Below, piece after piece: positions 35,645 through 46,727 of a DNA stretch of 64,000 nt (position 1 is the stretch's first letter; every line of letters starts with the position of its first letter). The translations under genes were made by a program, and so were the position numbers. A model generated the notes under the pieces. That model worked only from the letters and a program-made list of their open reading frames with translations. It was not told where the DNA came from and searched no databases. The stretch covers positions 60,995,016-61,059,015 of the forward strand of contig OX465597.1 in assembly GCA_950022295.1 (NCBI GenBank). Reading direction: 5' to 3'. The stretch comes from Bromus sterilis. Its lineage: Eukaryota; Streptophyta; Magnoliopsida; Poales; Poaceae.

Positions 35645-38600
35645 ATAACACCTCCTCGTTGGTTACCCCGACTGGAAGGTTATGATGCAGACAACGGTAA
35701 ATTTCCCTCGGTGAAGATACCAAGGTTTGTCTCCAGTAGGATTCCGAAGATCACAAGAAGGTGGCAACAACGCCAGAGATTTAGCTGATGGCGAGTTGAC
35801 GTGGACCTCCACACAAGAATGCAATAACTTTGCTCCCAGCTAGTTCAGAGAGGTTGTCAATCTCTCCGACCTTACTATTTACAAATGATCAAAACATAGG
35901 GGGAAATAATATTTGTGTGGCTGAAAGGAAATAAAAAAGTAAAATCAAAGGTGTGAACTATGGTGGAAATATGGACCGGGGTGCCATGGATTTCCATAGT
36001 GATATCTCTCTCCCAAAAGACAGTAAAAAACTATGCTGGGTGAACAAATTACATATGGCCAATTGACAAAATTATGAACACAATGCCTCATTATGCTACA
36101 TGAAAGAAAAGAGGCTCAATCGTATGGGCATTACGCTAAGACGAGTAGATCGTTTATTCATCAGCATCTACTCACTAATCATCCACCTTGAGATATCTAT
36201 CCAGAAAATCTCGCTGGTATTAAGTTGCAAACCCCAACCAAATTGTAAGTTCAAAGCAACAGACAACTACCTTAACACTCTATGCATAATGTAAGCAATC
36301 CTTATGACACGCAGTCATAAGCACCGTTGTTTTACCCATAATGGAAACAACACATTCCCTAGTCCCATGTTTCTATCACTCAAGCCAGATATCGGGAGGC
36401 ATGAACCCATTATCTTGCATAACGCTCCCTCTTGGAGTTGCAATCTACTATTTGGCCAAAGCAATAAAACACAATGGAGAACATGAAAGACTACTCAAGA
36501 ACTAAAATAAAAAGGTAATCCAAATATATTACTCATCACCATATGAACATAATCTCATAATCCATCGGATCCCAGCAAACACAACATAGCAAAGAAGAAA
36601 TTAATGCATAGGTGCCTTCATCATGATAGGCAGCTCCCATGGGCTAAACATTGAAGCACAAGATAGGAGAGAAGACATAATCTAGCTACTGATCATGGAC
36701 CCATGGTCCAAGGGAAACTACTCAGGATGCATCACGGAGGCAATTAAGATGATGGAGGGGCCTTCGGAGGTCAATCCTCCCTCCGGCAGGGTGCCGAGAT
36801 GGGTTCTGCAGACGATCGCGAGATCAGAATCGCGGCGGCGGCGGAACAATAGGGTTTTTCGTGTGGTGGAGTCGTCTCTTGGGATTTCTCAGGCGAGAGT
36901 TAAATATAGGACAAAGGGCCCCTGGGAGGTGCCCCCCTGGCCCAGGCGGCCAGAGGGCGCGTCCACCCGCCTGGCTGCGCCAGGCAGGCACCTGGACGGG
37001 GGGTGGGACCCCTCCGATCATCCTTCGGGCTTCAGGGATCACTACTAGGAAAAATCATATAGGTAGAGGCTTAACAGTAGCGCCCCCAAAAAAGGGGCGC
37101 TACTGCTAATTAGCAGTAGCGCCCTGCACAAGAGGGGCGCTACTACTAGGCCATTAGAAGTAGCGCCTGTATAAAAGGGGCACTACTGCTACTTAACAGT
37201 AGCGCCCTCAAAATAGGGGCGCTACTGCTAATCTGATAGTAGTAGCATGCGGTGTAAACCCACGCTGCTACTAAGTGGTCTTAACGGTGCCCTCTGGAAC
37301 ATGCCATAGTACTAGCGCCTGTACAAGAGGGGCGCTACTAGTAAGTGGTCTTCACTGGCCACAAACACACAAAAATACACCCCCCCCCCCTCGTGGACCG
37401 CCTTTTCAGTTTTAGAAAAAATAAAATAAAATGATGGAAATGTCAAAAAAAAGAAAATGAGATTCCCATGTGATATGTGATCTAGTTGTTATGGAAATTG
37501 AAAAATATGAATTTTGACTTTTTTTGCAAAATCTCTCTAGAATTTGTAAAATGGGCATAACTTTTGCATACGAACTGGGATGAAAAAGTTTTTTACATGA
37601 AAAATCATCTACTCAAAAAGTTATATCCAAATTCAACCGGGGGAACCTCGTTGAACATTTTTAGAATCCTCAAAAACCTAACAGAAAAAAGTTATGATGC
37701 TTTTAAGATCTGGAGGCCAAAATATTCGAAACAAGTAGGTGGAGGCTTAATAGTAGCGCCTGTACAAGAGGGGCGCTACTGCTACTTAACAGTAGCACCT
37801 GTACAAGAGGGGCGCTATTGATAGGTCTGATGTGGTAGTTTCCTATTAGTCTAGCCCTCCTCTCGCGGATCAGTGACATGGCAGGGGCAACAAAATCCCC
37901 ACCAGGCATTTTCTCCTCCTCTCCTCACACTTCATCTCCTCCACTCCATCTTCTCCTCTCCTCCACTCCATCCCCTCCTCTTTGGCGACCTCCACTTACT
38001 CCTCATGGTGCTCCTCCTCCGGCGACCTCCTCCACTCCATCTCCTCTCCGGCAACCTCCTCCTCGGTGCTCCTCCGGCGACCTCCTCCTCATGGTGCTCC
38101 TCCTCGACCTCCTCCTCCTCATGGTTCTTCTACTCCGGCGACCTCCTTCGACGACCTCCTCCTCACGGTGCTCCTCCTCTGGGTGACCTCCTCCTCACCG
38201 CCCCATCGCGCGCAACCTCGCCGCCATGCAGAGCCGCCGTCGTCCCCACCCTACCCCGCGGCCACCGACGAGATTTTTTTGTTTTTTTAATTAATAGTAG
38301 TAGCGCGCGAATAAAGAGGGTGCTGCTCCTATTTACCAGTGGCACGTGGAAAAGAGGGGCGCTACTGCTATCAGAACTAGTAATAGCGCGGGCAAACACG
38401 CGCTACTACTACAAGTTAGCTGTAGCGTGCTAGTAGTAGCGCGCCCGGGGGCGCTACTAGTATCCATTTATGGGGCGCTACTAGTAGTGTTTTTCCTAGT
38501 AGTGGATCTTCTGACTTGAATCTTTTTTAGGAATTATTCTGGATTTTTCCGAGCCATTTTATTTTTCACCCTTTTCTGCAATGCACGGACAAAAACAGAC

Positions 38601-38743
38601 ATAAACTGGCACTGGACACTGAGTGAGTAGGTTAGTCCAAATAAGTTGTAAATGATATGAAAATGCATCAAAACATATATAGCATTATCACCAAAACAAG
38701 CATGGAACAAGCAAAAATTATACATACGTTTGGGTTTATATCA
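35645..38743 (-). repeat. 5' LTR of G3 (about 1.63 kb without the CACTA insert)
   Basis: On the minus strand it starts TGATATAAACCCAAACGTAT at 38743. It follows the family LTR order to about 35645, interrupted by the CACTA element at 37040-38504. The inner end is not clear: leader sequence (35577-35640) passes directly into LTR-like sequence with the usual PBS missing, which suggests a small deletion. Confidence 0.7.
37040..38504. mobile_element. Small CACTA DNA transposon (1465 bp, non-autonomous)
   Basis: Terminal inverted repeats CACTACTAGGAAAAA ... TTTTTCCTAGTAGTG are flanked by the 3-bp TSD GAT (37037-37039, 38505-38507), as expected for CACTA elements. Subterminal regions are packed with TAGTAGCGCC/GGCGCTACTA words in both orientations. 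No transposase is encoded. A pyrimidine-rich CTC-repeat stretch at about 37900-38270 gives long but low-complexity ORFs that I reject as genes. A run of ten C lies near 37381. Confidence 0.9.
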
Positions 38744-38960
38744 TCTCCCGATGTGGATGCACGCCGAGAGGTGAGGAAGGGCCACCAAGGAGTAAGACAT
38801 GATAACAAGAAAATAAATGAGCCAACATCAGTTAACGTAGCCTATACGAGAGCGTTTCCTTGTCTCCAACCAACGAAGGCCACGTATCAGCCCCCTCGTT
38901 ACTCTAGGCCCCATGTCCCTTCATGTCCTTATGCTGGCTGCGCATGGGACATGGGCCCGG
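38744..38960. other. Unclassified sequence between G3 and A
   Basis: About 217 bp without any recognised feature. Its last five bases CCCGG are the left TSD of A. With A removed, it continues directly into 63253 onward (catggg-CCCGG-gggattctatcgg), so it belongs to the same host sequence as 63248-64000. Confidence 0.5.
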
Positions 38961-40255
38961 TGTTGGAATTATGCCCTAGAGGCAATAAAAAATTGTATTA
39001 TTATAATTCCAGGTTCATTATTAATGTTTATATGTCTCTGCTATAACTGCAATGGCCTATGCGGAGGTTTCCCAAGTGCATGTTAACTACCTTCGGAGGA
39101 AAACCCATATGCAGGTGTGGAGTATAAACACAAAGTGTTCTTAGTCTGCCTCTAGGACTAACCTGTGTATTATGGATGTCATGTTTTTCTGACATAGGGC
39201 ATTGAATATGCCGGTAATAAATGGGAGCACGTTGTTGCCAGAACAAGGGTGCTGAACCGACCCAATTGTATGATTTTCTTTGAGATTTCATCATCATTGT
39301 ATTATGAGTTAAATCATCAGATGAGTTTACATTTGCATGTATCCTTATAGACCATGAGAATGTTAAGTACCTACATACCGGAGGGTGGGTTTTGATTCTG
39401 TCCTAACACCACCCGTAACAGGCGTGGCTATAACGGCTTTGCTCACTCACACTCGAAAGTATGTCTAGGGACTTGATGATTCAAGTTGGGATTTGCTCCT
39501 CCTTCTCAGGAGAGATATTCCTTGGGCCCTCTCGGTATTACGTATCCACCAACATCCGGCCGGATACTTTCTGAATAGATCACATGGGATACGGAATACA
39601 TGAACGAGAAAAGAACAAAACTGATATGAGGATAATTGGTATAATGATTAATGAGTTGATCATGCGGATACCTATATAATCTCACCTCATGTTTTGTAAA
39701 GTATCGCGAAGCAAAGGGATTGGCATGTCAACCAGAGGTTCACTCGAATTCATATTCATGTAGGTGCGGGAACCATTATGGGTGTCCATATCCGAAGAAA
39801 GTCAGTTTCCGGTTCATGTCTGTATTCTACCGAACCTATGGGGTCACACACTTAAGGGTGGTATATTTTTTGAGTAGTAGAGTGATAGGAACACGAGTAT
39901 AACACACCGGAAAAGTTTCGGAGTGATTGAGATTTAATCAGAGAGAAAACCGGAATCGTTTCGGGGCACCGGTAAAGTATCGGGAAGAGTTTTGAGAAAA
40001 CCGGGTAAACTGGAGGGCCGGAAAAGTTCCGGGATGGTCTAAATATGTTTAATATTTATTTCTTGTGAATTCTAGAATTGTTTTATAATTAATAAAAGGG
40101 ATTAAATATCAATGGGCCCCCTGTCACTTGGAAGGCCCAAGTGCGGAGGGAGCACATGGGCCAAAGGAGCCCAAGAGGGGGAGGCGCCTAGGAGGAAGCT
40201 TCCTCCCCCCTTCCTTGGCACCCCACCAAGGGGGATGGAAACCCTAGGGCGCCAT

Positions 40256-41874
40256 TGCTTGATGGCTTCTCGCCCTTCGTTGGTTACCCCAAGTGAAGGT
40301 TTGAGATGTAGTGCAGCAGCAGTTTTCCCTCGGTGAAGATACCAATGTTTGTCTCCAGTAGGACTCCAGAGATGATAAGTAGGTGTCAGCGGCGCAACTG
40401 ACGCGGACTTGCACACAGACACAGATAACTTTGTTCCCAACGAAGTTTAGAGAGGTTGTCAATCTCTCCGGTCTTGTTGTTCACAACGGATAAAACGCAA
40501 TGGATAATGATAGCAAGTAAAAGCAGTAAAGTAAATATAGCATGGAAACAGTAATGAGGATATGGACCGGGATACGTGATGTTCACTAGTGATGTATCTC
40601 TCCCAAAAGACGATAAAACTGCTATGCGAGGTAAAAAATTACAGAAGGGCAATTGACAGGATTATGAACGCACTGCAATGCTAACTATGCTACAAAAGAA
40701 AGGAAGAGGCTCAAAAGCACGGGCAGTACGCCAAAATAAGTAGACCGAAATCCATCTGCATCTACTACTAATCATCCACCTTGAGATATCTATCCAGAAC
40801 ATCTCGCTGGTATTAAGTTGTGAGCCCCACCCAAAGTGTAAACCCAAAGCAACAGACAACTGCAATAAAAAGAACTTTGCGTAAAGTAAACAATCCTTGT
40901 AACCGCGGTTACAAGCACCGTTGTTTTCCCCCTTGTGGCAACAGCACATCCCCTAGACTCATGTTTCTGTCACTCAAGGGTGTCATCGGGGGGCATGAAC
41001 CCACAATCTAGCACAACGTTCCCTCTTGGAGTCACTACCTACTACTTGGCCAAAGCAATAAACAACAACGGAGAACATGCAAGAATTACTTAGGAACAAA
41101 AATATAAGAGATAAAAACCAAATATATTACTCTATCACAATCTGAACATAATCTCATAATCCATCAGATCCCTCCAAACTCAGCATATCAACAACAGAAA
41201 TATTACAAAGGTGCCTCGATCATGTAGGGCATCTCACGAGGTCTAAACAATGAAGATCAAAGAGGGGAGGAGAACATCACATAGCTACTGATCACGGACC
41301 CATGGTCCAAGGAAAACTACTCACGAGACATCCGGGGAGCATCCATGGTGGAGAGGAGACTCCCGGAGGTCAATCCTCCCTCCGGCAGGGTGCCGGGAAG
41401 AGGTCTTCTGGTGCTCCCGATCTTGGAAGCGCGGCGGCGGCGGAACAGAGGCGAGTTTGCAGAATAGGGTTCCTCTTCTGGAGTTTTCCCGTGACGGAGA
41501 ATAAATAGGTGAAGGGGGCAGCTAGAGGTGGACCAGGGGGCCCAGGCGCCCCCCTGGCGCGGCCAGGGGTGGGGCCGCGCTGGGTGGCCGTCTGGGCCCC
41601 CTGGCTCCCATCTGGCCCCTCCCGGGCTCTTCCCGAAGCTTCCTGGACGCTGATTTTTCCTGTATTTTTCCCGGAATTTTTCTGGCACTTTTTATATGGG
41701 GGAAAACTGAAATAGAAAAACAGCAGAAAACAGGAACTGGCACTGGGGTGCACTGAGTTAATAGGTTAGTCCAAATATGATCAAAAGTGTATGAAAGTGT
41801 ATCTAGATCATAGCAATATCACACAAAACATGCATGGAGCAAGCAGAAATTATAGATACGTTTTGGACGTATCA
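40256..41874 (-). repeat. Athila/Sabrina-type solo LTR F (1619 bp)
   Basis: It is flanked by perfect TSD GCCAT (40251-40255, 41875-41879). On the minus strand it starts TGATACGTCCAAAACGTATC and ends GATGGC...CA-type sequence at 40256. It is full length, without PBS or interior, so it is a solo LTR produced by recombination. It is the same family as G1-G4. Confidence 0.9.
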
Positions 41875-41924
41875 GCCATCCCTAGGGCTACCCCTCCTCC
41901 AAGGTGGCCTCCCCTCCCCTCCCA

Positions 41925-41934
41925 CTAAAAATAG
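41925..41934 (+). promoter_or_regulatory. Mutated TATA box in 5' LTR of A
   Basis: CTAAAAATAG stands where the 3' LTR has CTATAAATAG (about 62779-62788). Confidence 0.7.
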
Positions 41935-43102
41935 ACGAGGAGGGGACACCCCCAAGGAAACACAAGTTTGTTCTTTTGCCTCAGGGCTGCCCCTCCTCTC
42001 TCTTCTCCATTAGATCTAAACTCCACCTTACGCCGAAGGGCTGCTCCTTCCTCCTCTCTACTCCGGCGGTGCCGAGTTCTGGACGGCGGAGCCCTGCCGG
42101 ATCTACTACACCGTACGTGTGGATCAACCGTAGAGAGATCGTACGTTCGATCTTCGTTCGAGGGACTTCTAGATCTTTTCGTGGGAAGTCAAACGGATCA
42201 GATTTGTTCGAGGGGTTGTGTAACAGCCCACATGTAATAAGTTGCAAACACCATGTATTTTACTTTCTCTGTTAGACTTGTAACTTGGCATGGTGGAGGT
42301 TTATATCATTTCATGTGGTGATTTAAATTGGCTTTGAGATTGGAGTCATGTTGGGTTGGTTTCTTTTGCATCCAAAGTGGTTCAAGAAGGGCAGTCATGG
42401 AATTTTCCTTGCCACATGCTCACTTCACTTGACCCCAAACTTGACCTAGCCATTTCATTTCATATGGCAAGGGTTTTAAAACCCTCAAGGCATTTTTGCC
42501 ACCAACAAAAACAGTAGCCCTAGTTCAAAGTGTTTTGAATTCAAAAACAGGGCCACATTTTTGTTGTTGCCAAAATAGGACAAACCAATTTTGAAAAAAA
42601 TCTAGAAAAATGCAAGGATTAAGAATTTCAAACTCATGGAATTTTGAACCTTTTATTTTTCTCTCAAAAACTCTCCAAAGTCCTTTTCTTTTTAATTTTA
42701 AATAGAAAAAGGTATTGTTTTGCTTGTGGAAATTTCTCACTACATGCAAAAATGATCAAACCAACTTTGGATGATCAAACATCTTTGTAGGGGATTTATA
42801 AAAATATTTGGAATATTTTCTGACCCCTAGTCCCCTCTTTTTCCTTTTTTTTCCTCTCTGCTGCTCTTTTTCTTTTGGAAAAGGGCTGTTTTTCCATTCC
42901 TTCTCCCCTCCAGCCCAACTGGGCCGCCTGGACTCAGCCCACCCGAGCGCACCCGTTCCTTTTTCTTTTTCCCTTCGCCCCTCTCTCTCACTGCCAGCCA
43001 TGGCCCGCCTGTCATCCCCCTCCTCTCTTCGCTTTTCCCCTGAACGCACATGGCGCCGTGGAGGAGAGGACCTCCTGCGTCCACGTCGCCTCCCCCCTCT
43101 CC

Positions 43103-43110
43103 TTTATATG
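43103..43110 (+). promoter_or_regulatory. Putative TATA box of E LTR
   Basis: TTTATATG lies after a pyrimidine/GC-rich stretch and about 30 bp before 'aaaccctag', a plausible transcription start. The copy in the 3' LTR is at about 52725-52732. Confidence 0.5.
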
Positions 43111-43495
43111 CGCCAGCGCCTCCTCCTTCAAACCCTAGTTCTTCTTCCCCCTCGGGCGCCGCCGCCTCTCCCGTTCCTCTCCTTTGCTTCCGGTCCGATT
43201 CCGCCATGGACAGGAGGTCCATGGCCTGAGCTCCGCGCAGCACGAGCCGTCGTCGTCCACGACGTCGACAACGAGCCTCCGGCGACCTTCCCCGAGCCGT
43301 TCGAACCAGTGTCCCCGCTGTGAGCACCGTTGTTCTCCCTCCCCTGTTTCTTCAGACCCCGGTTCCGCCGTGGTTTTCCGTCGAGGCGTAGCTTCAATTC
43401 ATAGCGCGGCGAGCTCGTCTTAGCAGTAAAATGGGTTCGCGGCACATCCAACTCCGACCAGCAGCGAGCAGTGGAGCTGTGGTGCCCTGCAGAAG

Positions 43496-43551
43496 ATGGC
43501 ATCGACGCCGGAATTCATCGCGCGAGGGAGCAGTCGCCTGAACCTTCGTCT
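43496..43551 (+). other. Candidate 5' exon in E LTR
   Basis: An ATG at 43496 opens a short frame that runs to a strong splice-donor-like GTAAGT at 43552-43557, in phase 2. If joined to the acceptor-like TGTATACAG at 47405-47413, the frame continues into the gag ATG at 47415 without a shift. Upstream ATGs (43206, 43431) open short competing frames. This is a prediction from sequence only. Confidence 0.3.
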
Positions 43552-43808
43552 GTAAGTGGAAAGCCACTTCTTTTCTTGCTTCAGACCACGCCGGCCTGCT
43601 TTTTCGCGAGATGCAGATCACCGTAGCAACACGAGTTGATGCCGAGCTGCTCCCTTGTGTTGGAGCCCTGGAATCAGCTCCGGCGGGAGCAAGATCTCAC
43701 CTTTCTGCCCGTCGACAGTCGTCTGTACACGAGTTAAGTTTGTTTTCGTTTCAGTCATAACAGCCGTAGCTAGATCTTGTTCAGTGCGCGTGGTACCCTG
43801 TCACAACT

Positions 43809-43899
43809 CGTTCGATGGCCGAGTGGTAGAGCACCTGGTGCTGCAGCGCGCGGTGCGGGGTTCGAATCCCCCTGGGTTCGATTAACCCATTCTTTTTTT
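43809..43899 (+). other. tRNA-like Pol III unit in 5' LTR of E
   Basis: An A box TGGCCGAGTGG (43816-43826) is followed at tRNA-like spacing by a perfect B box GGTTCGAATCC (43859-43869), then a T7 run (43893-43899) that would end Pol III transcription. D-loop-like TGGTAGAGC and the central CTGCAG recall tRNA-Cys(GCA). A 4-bp T stem is present but the acceptor arm does not pair, so it is a degenerate tRNA relative and not a working tRNA. Confidence 0.5.
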
Positions 43900-45006
43900 G
43901 CTCGTTTGGAGCTGGTCGTGGCACCTACTGGGCTCGGCCCAATTGCTTAGCGCAGCCGGGAGCAGCAGCAGTGGGCTGCTGGTTGAAGCCAGCCCAAGTG
44001 GGCTGGACTCCCTTCTCTTTTTTTTAGTTATTCTTTTCTTTTCTGTTTTTATTTTAGCTCAAGTTTGAATTCAAATTCAAACTTGAACTCACCCCATCTG
44101 TTCAAACGGTGACATCCCATATATGTTTTTGGGGTAATTTTAGCTACTGAACAGAGTGGTGCTAGTCATTTTTGCATCTGACCCCTTCAAAAATTGGAGT
44201 TGTGTCATTTTGCAAATAACCCCTTTTGCTTCCTTTATTCTGGTAATTGGTTCAAGTATAACATTACCCATGTCATATATTATTTTTGGGTAGTTTTGCA
44301 CAAGGAGTTGCATGGTGATAATGTTTTCATCAACTGAACCTTTTTCAAAATTCATGAGGTGCAATTTTGCACTCAGCCCCCTGAACTTCAGTTGAAATTG
44401 CAACTGCCTTTGCAAATTCAAATGGAGGCATATCATATATGTCTTTGGGGTGTTTTTCTGCAAGGAGTTCAGTCATGATGTTTTTTTGTTGTGTTGAGCA
44501 ACTTTTGAGACAAGGTGTGATCACCTGGTCCAGAAGCTTCAGGTCTGTCTGTCTACAACATCTCAGCTTCAGTGCATCTGAAATGTTCTTCCTCTGATCT
44601 TGTCAAGGCAGTTCCATGCCATCTTTTTCTTCAAATCAGCCTTAACATATTGTCATATGCTATGTGGCTGACCTTCAACAGTTGTTGCACCTTCCTAAGT
44701 GTCAATTTCACCGACACTACTCCGTCTCCGGAATCATTGTTTTTACCTTCATGTTATTTAAATTCCTGTAATGCCTTGTTGTTCATGTCATGCTATCATG
44801 CTATTTAGACCTAAGTTAAGGCTCAGACCAAATCCATTACAATGTAAATAAATTGCATATGGAAGTGATGACTTGTCGTCATCACCTCCATTTAAACTTG
44901 ACTAGACAGGGTCATATCATGTAAATAAAACTTGAACATGCCATCCTTGTTTGAGTTGCTTCAGTTGCTTACTTGTGTGCCTTTTCCTGCCGGTACCTTA
45001 CGTTAG

Positions 45007-45065
45007 CACCTGAGACCGCCGAGGAGACTTACGTGGAGCTGTCCGACACCGAACCCGAGGGTACC
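45007..45065 (+). other. Candidate internal exon in E LTR
   Basis: It is bounded by an acceptor-like pyrimidine tract ending TTAG (45006) and a donor-like GTGAGT (45066-45071). One frame reads an acidic peptide (PETAEETYVELSDTEPEGT). Its partner would be the segment at 46295-46383. The splice phase fits only if a nearby alternative donor is used, so the model is weak. Confidence 0.25.
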
Positions 45066-46294
45066 GTGAGTGCTGCTTCGACTACCTTACCAGGCAAGGG
45101 GGAGATCTGTGTCATTACTTTATAACTTTCTGCTCATGCCTAGCTGTAGATCTAGAACGTTATTGCTTGATCCTATCTACATTATATTCCATGTTTAAAA
45201 CCCATACAGCCATGATCCCCACATCCCAGCAAACCATTGTTCTGCTAAGTTACCGCTGCTCAGCCATTGCTTAGTATGGATAAAAAACTTGATGCTTACC
45301 CTATACATTTATGGTTGGGATATCATGCTATAAAAGAAGTTGGTTGATATTTATTATTGTTAAATGAAGTTAATTATACTCGACGAATGGTGGAAGGCTG
45401 GACTATTCCCGTCTGGTGCTTTGTTCCATTTGAGTCACCTAGGACCCGAGTTCCGGGTATTGTGTTTCTTGACGAGCGTGCCTAATCGTGTGTGGGGTTT
45501 TATGGGGCCCCCTTGTCTTACCTACCTAACTTCGTACATTCTAGTGGTGGCCCGAGCTAATTTACATTTCCAATGTGTGTGTGCTGGTTGGATCCCCAGT
45601 TGTTTCCAAACCAAACCAGGGCCAGGAGGACATAGTTTCTTGGCTGGCCCAAATAGACCGGCTGAGGACCCGGTCTCATAAGAGAACTAACCGGTAATCC
45701 AAACCTGGAGTCATACGGTAGAGTCCGATTCGAGAGCGTGGCCAGCTTTTGAGTTGGGTGTCGACTCACCGGGGGCCACCCGGATATGTGTGTTGTTAGT
45801 TAGAGGGACTCTGACGTTCCGGAGTTTCAGGCGCTTACCTAGCCAAGTGGAAACCGGGCGTACATGCGACGTCTATAATGGACAGTTGGTACACCCCTGC
45901 AGGGTAAATCTTTTCGAAAAGCCGTGTCCGCGGTTATGGACTACTTGAGACCTACTCCTTGTTCATAGAACAACCTCAATGAATTTCGTGCTATAAAACT
46001 TGACAAACCGTGTGCGTACCTTGGTTGTCTTTCTTCGTCCAGGGGGACCGAGAGGGAAACGAGGATGTGTTATGTTTGCGTAAGTAGGTGGAGAGCTGAC
46101 TTACGACACGTTGTCGACGTAATTTCTTGGATCTCATCTTTATTCCGATAGAACGTGTAGCCACCATATATGCTAGTACGGCTGCAATCTGTCTATATCT
46201 TTACCTTACCTGTAGCGTTAGTTATTCCGTAATGATATGTTCTCACCCCGTTTGCTTTTCCGCCTTTACCGCTTTGCCTGATCGGCCGCTGCAG

Positions 46295-46383
46295 TGGACT
46301 ACTACCTCGACCCCAGCACTGGACGATACTTCATGGAGGTGCCCCCGGAGGATGACGACGAGTACGACTACTCCGACCAGTAG
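46295..46383 (+). other. Candidate terminal exon in E LTR (acidic, Tyr-rich)
   Basis: It follows GCTGCAG and one frame reads DYYLDPSTGRYFMEVPPEDD, then more Asp/Glu/Tyr, ending at TAG 46381-46383. The composition looks like coding sequence and not LTR filler. The copy at 55917-56005 is identical. Confidence 0.3.
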
Positions 46384-46727
46384 GATCCTTAGTTGGGCTC
46401 AGACGTTCCCGTGGGTGGATTTATGTGTAGCCCTCTCTAGGGCAACTTGGATCTTGACCGTACCCGGTCCATGTTTTGCTTCCGCTTGATGTACTGATGA
46501 GATGTATTCATGAGAATGTTATTTTCTAGACAGTGGCGTTGTATGCCCTGCCCTATATCTATATATGTATTTCCTTTCTTGTAGAGTTGTGTTTTTATAC
46601 CTGTTGTCGAGAATCCGGCAGCGACCCGAGTGCGAGTGTCGTGCGCCGGTGGCGTTTGACGCGCTTCTAACTCCGACCGGACGCGTAAGCGACTAGTTAG
46701 AGTTAGTACCGCATCAGGGGCCTTACA

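Larger units (their letters stand above)
4015..38743 (-). mobile_element. Athila/Sabrina-type non-autonomous gypsy element G3 (outer frame of left block)
   Basis: It is read from right to left: 5' LTR (38743 to about 35645, with a CACTA insert), leader, gag-like ORF (35492-34944), interruption by element H (34903-5191), the rest of the internal region (5190-4285), then the start of the 3' LTR (4284-4015). The 3' LTR is cut off by G2, and its remainder and the left TSD are outside the window. Both LTR outer ends share the TGATA...AACGTA family start in minus orientation. No protease, RT or integrase is visible, so it is probably non-autonomous. Confidence 0.7.
42219..46727 (+). repeat. 5' LTR of E (4509 bp)
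   Basis: It is a direct repeat of 51840-56349. U3 runs to a TATA box near 43103, so R plus U5 is more than 3.5 kb, unusually long. It contains the tRNA-like unit (43809-43899) and splice-like signals described separately. ORFs on either strand (for example 42827-43327 minus) are not supported as genes. Confidence 0.95.

Noticed and set aside
37873..38433. 186-codon ORF rich in Ser, Pro and Leu inside the CACTA element
   Set aside because: It comes from a CTC-repeat, pyrimidine-rich stretch. Other frames are open as well and no domain is seen.
42827..43327. 166-codon minus-strand ORF in the LTR of E, repeated at 52449-52949
   Set aside because: It is present twice only because it lies in the LTR. 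Composition is that of a GC-rich leader and no motif is found.
43809..43881. Functional tRNA gene
   Set aside because: A and B boxes are good, but the 7-bp acceptor stem does not pair and the D stem has mismatches, so it is listed as tRNA-like only.
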